NCBI RefSeq assembly: GCF_044755465.1
Contig: NZ_JBIVRB010000006.1
Location: 1 to 64,000 of the forward strand
DNA: 64,000 nucleotides
DNA from: Peterkaempfera sp044755465
GTDB lineage: Bacteria > Actinomycetota > Actinomycetes > Streptomycetales > Streptomycetaceae
Direction of reading: 5' to 3'
Shown here piece after piece: positions 57,950 through 64,000 of the stretch. The notes under the pieces are model-generated. The model did not search any database and was not told where the DNA came from. It saw only the letters and a program-made list of their open reading frames with translations. Made by a program: the position numbers and the translations under genes. Every line of letters begins with the position of its first letter. The first letter of the stretch is position 1.

Positions 57950-58256
57950 CGGGCACCTCCGTCACCGGCGTCCGGCCGTCCCGATCCGCTCCGTCAGCGC
58001 AGTCCCCTTCGCCACCGCAGTCCCCTCCGCCACCGCACCCCACTTCGTCGTCCCAGCCCGCATCGCCGTCCCAGTCCACCTCGATGGCCCGCACCGGGCA
58101 GGCCACCACGGCCCGGCTCACCCGCTCGCGCTGCGAGTCGTCCGCGTACGGGGTGTACAGCAGGCTCTCCTGGCCACGGATGGTGAACACATCGGGGGCC
58201 AGGAAGGCGCACTGGGCGTAGCCCTGGCACCGGTTGAGGTCGACGGCAACTCTCAT
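57939..58256 (-). CDS. 3Fe-4S-type ferredoxin with Cys-rich C-terminal tail
   Basis: 105 residues. MRVAVDLNRCQGYAQCAFLAPDVF has Cys10 and Cys16 (C-x5-C) and Cys53 is in VVACPVRAIEVD, the pattern of [3Fe-4S] P450 ferredoxins. Unusually a 45-residue tail follows, acidic and Gly-rich, with four more Cys (74, 80, 86, 105) in GCGGGGDCGGEGDC-type repeats and a final Cys. The next gene (reductase) starts 11 bases before its stop. The tail may hold a second metal site or link to a partner; this is inference. Confidence 0.9.
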   Translation of the reverse strand: MRVAVDLNRCQGYAQCAFLAPDVFTIRGQESLLYTPYADDSQRERVSRAVVACPVRAIEVDWDGDAGWDDEVGCGGGGDCGGEGDCADGADRDGRTPVTEVPGAC

Positions 58257-58453
58257 CGGGGCGGGACTCCTTCGCACCAGGGCCGGCGCGTGCACCGGCC
58301 GGCGGTCACCCCCCGCCCATCATGGAACGCCCGGCCCGGTTCCGCTCGCCCGCCGGTCATGCCCGCTCAGACGCCCCCGCCCCCGCCCGGCTGGACCACA
58401 GGGTTGCTCCGGACGGGGGCGGCAGCAGCGGAGAAGTGGATTGACGGCCAGTC

Positions 58454-58473
58454 AGTCATATTAGAGAATGACT
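58454..58473. promoter_or_regulatory. MarR-type operator
   Basis: AGTCAT (58454-58459) and ATGACT (58468-58473) are a perfect inverted repeat with 8-base AT-rich spacer, 6 bases before the MarR start codon. TTGACG at 58441-58446 may be a -35. Confidence 0.6.
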
Positions 58474-58478
58474 TCACT

Positions 58479-59057
58479 ATGAAGGACGTACATAAGTCAG
58501 ACAGCGGACTGGCCCTCGACTCCGACGACACCCTCTACGACCCCCGGGTCAGGGAAGCCATGATCGAGTTCACCCTCGGCGGCGACACCCTCGCCCTGGA
58601 AGCCGCAGCCGCCGCCCGCTCGGCCTTCCACGCCGTCGAACGGCTCCGCACCCGGGGCGCCCAGAGCCACGGCCTGAGCGCGGGAGCACTCGACGTACTG
58701 ACCCGCCTCGGCACCGCCGAACACGGGCTCAGCATCGGAGACCTGGCTCGGGCCGGCGGCGTGAGCTCCCGCAATGTCACCGGACTGGTCGACACCCTGG
58801 AGCGCGACGGACTGGCCCTGCGGGTGCCCGACTCCCACGACCGGCGGTCCGTACTGGCCCGGATCACCCCGGCCGGCCGGATCTGGCTGGAGTCCTTCCG
58901 GCAGCCGACCCAGCGCGCCATGGCGGCGATCTTCCAGGGCTTCACCCCCGCCGAGATGACCCAGCTGCGCCACCTCTGCCTGCGGCTGGTGGAGAACCAG
59001 CACCGGCTTGAGCAGCACCTCGGCCAGACCGAGGACCCGGCCGACCCCCACCACTGA
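58479..59057 (+). CDS. MarR-family transcriptional regulator
   Basis: 192 residues. Winged helix: ALDVLTRLGTAEHGLSIGDLARAGGVSSRNVTGLVDTLERDGLALRVPDSHDRRSVLARITPAG is a complete MarR domain (about 68-135) with the DxRS wing motif. An extra 45-residue N-terminus precedes it. Divergent from the ferredoxin-reductase-P450 operon with a palindrome over its own start, so it very likely controls that operon and itself. Confidence 0.92.
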   Translation: MKDVHKSDSGLALDSDDTLYDPRVREAMIEFTLGGDTLALEAAAAARSAFHAVERLRTRGAQSHGLSAGALDVLTRLGTAEHGLSIGDLARAGGVSSRNVTGLVDTLERDGLALRVPDSHDRRSVLARITPAGRIWLESFRQPTQRAMAAIFQGFTPAEMTQLRHLCLRLVENQHRLEQHLGQTEDPADPHH

Positions 59058-59224
59058 CCGGCGACCCGCCGACACTTCCCGCCGACACTTCCCGCCGGCA
59101 CCGGACCGGGCTGCGCCGCCGCAGGCCGGGGGCGAAGGCTCTGAAGACGCTCAACTGAGGATTCGGCCGGTCCGATCATCGGGATACCGCTCCCGAGCGC
59201 AGCGTGATCGACCTGGAGGGGCGC

Positions 59225-59719
59225 ATGAGGACAAGGGTGGCCGTTTCGGTGGTCGCGGTCATGGCGCTGCTCCCGGTCGCGGCCGGGTGCAGCGCCGGGA
59301 GCGGACGTACGGCGCAGCCGCCCTCGGCCGCGCCGGGCGCCCGCCGGTCCGCGCCCGCGCGGTCCACCGACGACGTCCGGGCCGGGCAGCGGGCCGCAGC
59401 CGCGCTGACCGGTGGCGGTCTGGTGTCCGGTACGGATGCCGTGGGGGCCGGGTCGGGAGCGCTGGACGGCATGGACCGGGACGAGACGATCGGCAAGGGC
59501 CGCAGGCTCGTCATCGAGGCCGCCTGCGTCGGCCGGGGCTCGATGACCGTCACCGCCAGCTCCGGCCGGGCCACCGCCCACCGGGTCGTCCCCTGCGGTG
59601 ACACGCCGCAGCGGCGGTCCTTCACCTTCACCACGGCCGCCGCCCACCTCGACATCGAGCGGCGGGCCGGCCAGGGCGCGAGCGGCGGCGCCGCCTACCT
59701 GGTACGCGCGGCCGGATAG
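59225..59719 (+). CDS. Small lipoprotein of unknown function
   Basis: 164 residues, GGAGGGG ribosome binding site. The signal ends LPVAAGC (Cys22 lipidated). The mature part is Ala/Gly/Arg-rich with one beta-like core (RRLVIEAACVGRGSMTVTAS, SFTFTTAAAHLDIERR), reminiscent of small beta-sandwich surface lipoproteins. Two Cys (IEAACV and VVPCGD) may form a disulfide. Not recognised further. Confidence 0.75.
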   Translation: MRTRVAVSVVAVMALLPVAAGCSAGSGRTAQPPSAAPGARRSAPARSTDDVRAGQRAAAALTGGGLVSGTDAVGAGSGALDGMDRDETIGKGRRLVIEAACVGRGSMTVTASSGRATAHRVVPCGDTPQRRSFTFTTAAAHLDIERRAGQGASGGAAYLVRAAG

Positions 59720-60114
59720 CGCGCCGGGCGGCGGCCGCCCCCGTCGCGCCGCCCCCGTCACGCAGCCCGGATCACGCCGCCCCCCTTCACGACCAGCGGA
59801 CGAACAGGCCCCGGCCCGGGGCGGCCCACGCGGCACCCCGGGCCGGGGCCCGCGTGCGTCCGGCGCATCATGGGCCGACCTCCCGCCCGATCCGCTGCCT
59901 CCCCGGTGGTCCCCGGCGGCATCCCGCAACGACTTACGTTCAGCCGCGCAAGAATCTGATGACGGATCGCACTCAGGTGACAGAGCTGCGAAAATATGAT
60001 GCAGGAACCTTGTGGAGCAGGGTCCGGCGGCCCTAATGTCACCTCACCTTCACCGCGCCCGCCGCACCTTGGGCGCCCGCGTGTGCCCGCACCCCCGAGA
60101 GAGACGAGCATCCG
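59720..60114. other. Gap of 395 bases with a terminator, otherwise no gene
   Basis: Holds the hairpin at 59807-59850. The rest is presumably the promoter and leader of the beta-helix glycanase gene; the stretch 59930-60020 is the least GC-rich part, but no clear -35/-10 pair was found. Confidence 0.5.
59807..59850 (+). terminator. Hairpin terminator after the lipoprotein gene
   Basis: Perfect 15-bp stem GGCCCCGGCCCGGGG (59807-59821) with 59836-59850. Confidence 0.8.
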
Positions 60115-62193
60115 ATGACACGGACCAGCACCGGAGTCGGCCCGAGACGACAGGCCGGCAGGTCGCCGAGGAGCGCCGCGGTGGCAGTCGCCGCAGTGAC
60201 CGCGGCCGCCACCGGCCTCAGCGTCATGCTCGGCGGCACCGCCTTCGCCGGCTCGGGCGCGCAGGGCGCCGCCGCCACCGCCCCGGTCGTGACGCGCGCC
60301 GGCCTGGCCCCGTCGCTGGTCGCGGGCCGGGGCGCCAACGTCGACTTCGCCGAGCAGGAGGCGGAGAACGCCGCGACCAACGGCACGGTCATCGGCCCGG
60401 ACCGCAGCGCGTACACGCTGCCCGCCGAGGCGTCCGGCCGCAAGGCGGTCAAGCTGACGCCCGGTCAGTACGTCGAGTTCACCCTGCCGCAGGCGGCCAA
60501 CGCGATCACCGTGCGATACAGCATCCCGGACGCCCCGGGCGGCGGCGGCAGCACCGCGCCGCTCGATGTCACGGTGAACGGCAAGAGCCGCACCACCATG
60601 ACCCTGACCTCGCAGTACGCCTGGCTGTACAACCAGTACCCGTTCTCCAACGACCCCAACGCCGGTCTGCTGCAGCCCGACTGGTGGATCACCGAGTGCT
60701 CCTGCGTGCCCAGCGCCACCACGCCGGCCCCGACGATCCCCAAGCCGTACCGCCCGAACCACTTCTACGACGAGCAGCGCCTGCTGCTGGGCCGCACCTA
60801 CCACGCGGGCGACAAGGTGCGCCTGGCGGTCCCGGCCGGGAGCAAGGCGTCCTCGACGGTCATCGACCTGCTGGACTCGCAGCTCGTCGGCGCGCCGCAC
60901 GTCAACCTGCTCGCGGCCGATGTGCTGGCGTTCGGCGCCGACCCGCTCGGCCGGCGTGACTCCGCCGACGCGTTCGACAAGGCCATCGCCTTCGCCAAGC
61001 GGACCCACCTCAAGGTCTACATCCCGCCGGGCACCTACCAGGTGAACCGGCACATCATCGTCGACAATGTGACGATCGAGGGCGCGGGCAACTGGTACAC
61101 CGTCATCAAGGGCCACCAGGTCACCCTCAGCACCCCGGCCCCCGACGGCTCGGTGCACACCGGTGTCGGCTTCTACGGCAAGGACGCATCGGCGGGCGGC
61201 AGCAGCAACGTCCACCTGTCGGGTTTCGCGATCGAGGGCGACGTCCGCGAGCGGATCGACACCGACCAGGTGAACGGCATCGGCGGCTCGCTGAGCAACT
61301 CGACCATCGACGGCCTCTACATCCACCACACCAAGGTGGGCATGTGGTTCGACGGGCCGATGTCCCATCTGAAGATCACCAACAATGTGATCGCCGACCA
61401 GATCGCGGACGGCATCAACTTCCACACCGGCGTCACCGACTCGGTGGTGTCGAACAACTTCATCCGCAACACGGGTGACGACGCCCTCGCCATGTGGTCC
61501 GAGACGACCGAGGACGCCCGCGACACCTTCGACCACAACACGGTGCAGACACCGGTGCTCGCCAACGGCATCGCGATCTACGGCGGCACCGACAACACCG
61601 TCTCGGGCAACCTGGTGGCCGACCCGATCCGCGAGGGCAGCGCCATCCAGGTCGGCTCCCGCTTCGGCGCCGAGGCGTTCACCGGGCACCTGTGGATCAC
61701 CGACAACACCACGGTGCGCGCCGGTACGTACGAGCTGAACTGGAACATCGGCCTCGGGGCCATCTGGTTCTACGCGCTGGAGAAGGACATCGACGCGGAT
61801 GTCGAGGTGGTCGGGGACAACTTCCTCGACAACACCTACAACGCGATCATGCTGGTGGCCGACTTCCCGGTGAAGGACCTGTACTCGGTCAGCAACGTCC
61901 ACTTCAAGAACATCAAGGTGGACGGTACCGGCACCTCGGTGCTCAGCGCCCGCGCGGCCGGCTCGGCGTCCTTCGAGAACGTGGACGCCCGCAACGTCGG
62001 CGCGGTCGGCGTCAACAACTGCGGGTCGTTCAACTTCACCGGCGCCGGCTCGGAGTTCACGGTGATCGACCGGGGCGGCAACGACGGGGGCGGCACCACC
62101 GGCCCCTGGCTCGCCCCCTGGGAGCTGCCGAACACCATCACCTGCGACGACCGCCCGCCGGTCGTGGCGCCGCCCGCGCCCGCCGCGTGGTGA
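60115..62193 (+). CDS. Secreted right-handed beta-helix glycanase (GH87-like) with CBM
   Basis: 692 residues. Signal peptide to about residue 45. Residues 75-185 look like a CBM35/CBM6 beta-sandwich (FAEQEAENAATNGTVIG, QYVEFTLPQAANAITVRYSI). From about 260 the sequence has the short repeating strands of a parallel beta-helix: YIPPGTYQVNRHIIVDNVTIEGAG, GLYIHHTKVGMWFDGPMSHLKITNNVI, GDDALAMWSETTEDARDTF. The GDD acidic pair is placed like the catalytic Asp of GH87 alpha-1,3-glucanases. Proteins of this type are sometimes mislabelled as adenylyl cyclases. Likely degrades fungal or bacterial alpha-glucan outside the cell. Confidence 0.8.
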   Translation: MTRTSTGVGPRRQAGRSPRSAAVAVAAVTAAATGLSVMLGGTAFAGSGAQGAAATAPVVTRAGLAPSLVAGRGANVDFAEQEAENAATNGTVIGPDRSAYTLPAEASGRKAVKLTPGQYVEFTLPQAANAITVRYSIPDAPGGGGSTAPLDVTVNGKSRTTMTLTSQYAWLYNQYPFSNDPNAGLLQPDWWITECSCVPSATTPAPTIPKPYRPNHFYDEQRLLLGRTYHAGDKVRLAVPAGSKASSTVIDLLDSQLVGAPHVNLLAADVLAFGADPLGRRDSADAFDKAIAFAKRTHLKVYIPPGTYQVNRHIIVDNVTIEGAGNWYTVIKGHQVTLSTPAPDGSVHTGVGFYGKDASAGGSSNVHLSGFAIEGDVRERIDTDQVNGIGGSLSNSTIDGLYIHHTKVGMWFDGPMSHLKITNNVIADQIADGINFHTGVTDSVVSNNFIRNTGDDALAMWSETTEDARDTFDHNTVQTPVLANGIAIYGGTDNTVSGNLVADPIREGSAIQVGSRFGAEAFTGHLWITDNTTVRAGTYELNWNIGLGAIWFYALEKDIDADVEVVGDNFLDNTYNAIMLVADFPVKDLYSVSNVHFKNIKVDGTGTSVLSARAAGSASFENVDARNVGAVGVNNCGSFNFTGAGSEFTVIDRGGNDGGGTTGPWLAPWELPNTITCDDRPPVVAPPAPAAW

Positions 62194-62222
62194 CGGCCCG
62201 CTAGCAGGCGGACCAGGAGACC

Positions 62223-62261
62223 GGGCTCTGGCCCCGCCGCAAAGGCGCGGGGCCAGAGCCC
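62223..62261. terminator. Strong hairpin terminator
   Basis: Perfect 15-bp stem GGGCTCTGGCCCCGC (62223-62237) with 62247-62261, between convergent genes. Confidence 0.9.
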
Positions 62262-62308
62262 TCACCATCAGCGCCGCGATCGGCCCACCGGCCGACCCTG
62301 CCGCCGGG

Positions 62309-62935
62309 TCAGAACGGCGGCGTGTCGGCCAGCCGCATGGAGGCGACGGCGGCCGCGACCGTGTCCCGGTACAGGCCGAGCTTGGGCCTCAGCACGCGCG
62401 TGCCGCGCGCCAACGGGAAGTTGCGGGTCTCCGCGTTGGCCATGTGGTCGCCGTCGGCCAGCACGTTCAGCTCGTCGATCCCGGGGACGGTGCCCCTGGT
62501 CGCACCGCTCGGGTCCAGGTCGATCACCGCGTACGCGGTGTGCCCGGCGTGGACCGGGAAGGCCGGCGGGCCGCCGAGCCCGCTGGGCACCAGCGGCAGC
62601 ACATTGTGGCTGTTGTCCCGGGCGGTGGAGCGGCCCAGGTCGACCCGCGGGTAGTAGCTGAGGCCGCAGGCGGCCTTCCCGTGGTTGCGCACCGCGATCA
62701 CCCGCTGGCTGGGCGCGCCCGCCCGCCCGGTGACGGTGATCGACAGCTGCTGCGAGGAGCAGGGGTGCTGGTAGGCGTAGCTGTCACTGTCGGCGTTCCC
62801 ACCGCCGGCGGCGGCGACCGCCGCTGTCGGTGTGGCGGCCGCCGCCGGGCTGGAGCCGGACGGGTATGCGGTGAGCGCGAGGACTGCGCCGGCCGTGACC
62901 AGGGTGGTCACGGCAAGCGAGTGGCGTACGGACAT
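62309..62935 (-). CDS. Secreted DUF4232-type protein
   Basis: 208 residues with signal peptide (LVTAGAVLALTAYPSGSS, cleaved about residue 34). The mature part HPCSSQQLSITVTGRAGAPSQRVIAVRNHGKAACGLSYYPRVDLG carries the two Cys and the beta-sandwich pattern of DUF4232, and AFPVHAGHTAYAVIDLDP continues it. GGGGAGA ribosome binding site. Such proteins are exported, often in several copies per genome; role unknown. Confidence 0.85.
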   Translation of the reverse strand: MSVRHSLAVTTLVTAGAVLALTAYPSGSSPAAAATPTAAVAAAGGGNADSDSYAYQHPCSSQQLSITVTGRAGAPSQRVIAVRNHGKAACGLSYYPRVDLGRSTARDNSHNVLPLVPSGLGGPPAFPVHAGHTAYAVIDLDPSGATRGTVPGIDELNVLADGDHMANAETRNFPLARGTRVLRPKLGLYRDTVAAAVASMRLADTPPF

Positions 62936-63086
62936 CGGCGTTCTCCCCGTGAGGTGCTGTGTCTGCTGACGCCGCTGAAGACGGGCACCGCCGCCGCCCG
63001 GTTGCCGGAAACGGCCACTGGGGTGGATCTGTTGCGAAAACCGGACATTTCCGATTCGCTCCGCTCATGAAAGCGGCCTGCCACCC

Positions 63087-63125
63087 CTCGCCCGCTACCC
63101 TCGCCCGCTACCCCTCGCCCGCTAT
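63087..63125. repeat. 13-bp tandem repeat at the end of the membrane protein gene
   Basis: About three copies of CCTCGCCCGCTAC, one overlapping the TAG of the 63122-63379 gene. Confidence 0.7.
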
Positions 63126-63379
63126 CCCTCGGCCGAATCCTCCCCCGCCGCCCGGCGCCGCCGCGCCGCCTCGTAGCGGGCGAAGAAGTAGAGCGGCACC
63201 ATGATGACCGGCACCGCGACCAGCGGACGCCAGTCGTCCGGCACCCAGCACAGCGCGACGGCGAACGGCAGCGCGACAAGGACGGCCTTGGGGACGAACC
63301 CGGGCCCCCACGCCTGCGCGAACACATTGCGCGGGAGCTCCCCGCCCTCTTCGCCGTCCGGAACCTGGTGGTCGTGCAC
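63122..63379 (-). CDS. Small two-helix membrane protein next to the RHS gene
   Basis: 85 residues with GTG at 63379 and GGGAGGGG ribosome binding site (ATG 63406 is a weaker choice). Two hydrophobic segments, VLVALPFAVALCWV and LVAVPVIMVPLYFFARY, with a short DDWRP loop; the C-terminus is Arg/Glu-rich. It lies 140 bases downstream of the RHS coding end on the same strand, where immunity genes of RHS toxins are usually found, but a terminator lies between them. No family recognised. Confidence 0.7.
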   Translation of the reverse strand: MHDHQVPDGEEGGELPRNVFAQAWGPGFVPKAVLVALPFAVALCWVPDDWRPLVAVPVIMVPLYFFARYEAARRRRAAGEDSAEG

Positions 63380-63412
63380 AGCCCCTCCCGGGGTAGGTAT
63401 GCCCATCTCGGA

Positions 63413-63455
63413 GCCCGGGTGGCCGCCCCCTCGAAGGGGGGTCGGCCACCCGGGC
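63413..63455. terminator. Hairpin terminator between RHS and membrane protein genes
   Basis: Perfect 12-bp stem GCCCGGGTGGCC (63413-63424) with 63444-63455; the loop folds again as CCCCCTCGAAGGGGG. Confidence 0.85.
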
Positions 63456-63519
63456 AGCCTAACTCAGCCGGAGTATCCGCCCGGCGGACCAGCCGCCGGA
63501 CCATGCCGCCGCAGCGGGC

Positions 63520-64000
63520 CTACCAGGACCACCTCCCCCGGTGCCTGCCGTGCCCGCGGAACATGTTCCTGCCGACCAGCCCGGAGAAGAAGCCGCCGAT
63601 GTAGCCCTTCTGGTAGGCGGCCGTCGCCCCGCGCCTGCTCGCATGGTGCCACCCGTTGTGCGAGACGCCGTAGTCCAGCAGACCGGCGGAGCCCCAGATC
63701 GCCGCGCCGGCCAGCATGCAGCCGAGGCCGCCGGTGCCCGCGCACATGCCGAGCATCAGCGCGCCCGCCCCGACCATGATGCCGACGTGCGCGGCGCCCT
63801 TGAGCAGCTTCTTCCAGTGCCACCTGCCGTCCAGGTCGAAGCAGGTGATCGGGTCGGCGGTGCAGTACTCGTACGCGTTGGCGTTGCCGCCGGCGACCGG
63901 GTCGACGGAGAGGAAGCGCCCGTTGGCGGGGTCGTACAGCCGGACACCCATCAGGGTGAGGCCGCTCGGGGTCTCCGCCGAGCGCTGCTTGCCGCCCAGC
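63520..64000 (-). CDS. RHS-repeat protein, C-terminal end (5' part outside window)
   Basis: 160 codons visible; the frame is open at the right edge. The RHS core signature is complete: LGGKQRSAETPSGLTLMGVRLYDPANGRFLSVDPV...NAYEYCTADPITCFDLDG, after which RHS proteins switch to a variable tip. Here the tip is about 100 residues: a hydrophobic Gly/Ala-rich stretch (HVGIMVGAGALMLGMCAGTGG, MLAGAAIWGSAGLLDYG), then HNGWHHASRRGATAAYQKGYIGGFFSGLVGRNMFRGHGRHRGRW. It may be a membrane-acting or nuclease toxin, or an inert end; not recognised. Confidence 0.88.
   Translation of the reverse strand, partial: LGGKQRSAETPSGLTLMGVRLYDPANGRFLSVDPVAGGNANAYEYCTADPITCFDLDGRWHWKKLLKGAAHVGIMVGAGALMLGMCAGTGGLGCMLAGAAIWGSAGLLDYGVSHNGWHHASRRGATAAYQKGYIGGFFSGLVGRNMFRGHGRHRGRWSW

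Noticed and set aside
55283..58186. 967-codon + strand frame across the P450 operon
   Set aside because: Shadow of three well-supported genes on the minus strand.
60115..62193. Adenylyl cyclase annotation
   Set aside because: No cyclase motif is seen; the sequence is a signal peptide, CBM-like module and beta-helix repeats.

Overview
The window is very GC-rich (mostly above 70 percent), with short gaps, many GTG starts, strong AGGAGG-type ribosome binding sites and G/C-rich hairpin terminators. Together with the families present (DUF574-type methyltransferase, AldO-type alditol oxidase, a DasR-like box on a chitin oxidase, a CebR-like box on a GH12 cellulase), this points to a chromosome of a Streptomycetaceae actinomycete (Streptomyces, Kitasatospora or Streptacidiphilus). 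No rRNA, tRNA, insertion sequence or CRISPR array was recognised.

1-8 kb: HAD phosphatase, TetR regulator divergent from an acyl-CoA dehydrogenase, VOC protein overlapping the first copy of a small paralogous family, a proline-rich small protein, an orphan OmpR-type DNA-binding protein, a small membrane channel-like protein and a PRC-barrel/DUF2382 stress-type protein. 8-19 kb: envelope and polysaccharide functions (polysaccharide deacetylase lipoprotein, DUF4015 putative glycoside hydrolase, CBM48 protein, secreted AA10 lytic polysaccharide monooxygenase under a DasR-type box, a GGDEF diguanylate cyclase, AsnB), plus the second and third copies of the paralogous family. 19-33 kb: a lone ABC ATPase, amino-acid permease, ADP-ribosylglycohydrolase, secreted polyhistidine protein, alditol oxidase, AlkB, DUF523, two CBS-pair proteins, DUF5996, an MFS pump and a penicillin-binding protein.

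33-48 kb: TetR/MFS efflux pair with tandem operators, S4 RNA-binding protein, L,D-transpeptidase lipoprotein, an isolated trpA, a roughly 0.9 kb repeat-rich gap, a SAM methyltransferase, GH12-CBM2 endoglucanase, Gfo/Idh/MocA oxidoreductase, and a LuxR-controlled FAD-oxidase/MFS divergon. 48-64 kb: a decayed ROK-regulator/flavin-monooxygenase chimera, an SSS-family symporter, DUF427 protein, a redox-sensing HxlR/quinone-reductase pair (QorR/QorB type), NERD protein, a complete P450-ferredoxin reductase-ferredoxin operon facing a MarR regulator, a secreted beta-helix glycanase, and at the right edge the C-terminal end of an RHS-repeat protein followed by a small membrane protein.

The window reads as a chromosomal-arm or sub-core segment: extracellular polysaccharide attack (AA10, GH12, beta-helix glycanase, deacetylase), cell-wall remodelling (PBP, L,D-transpeptidase), and several independent regulator/target pairs, each with a visible palindrome between the divergent genes. 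The most unusual items are the three-copy small family in 15 kb, the regulator-enzyme deletion chimera, the RHS tip with its neighbour, the Cys-rich ferredoxin tail, and the repeat-rich gap next to the orphan trpA.
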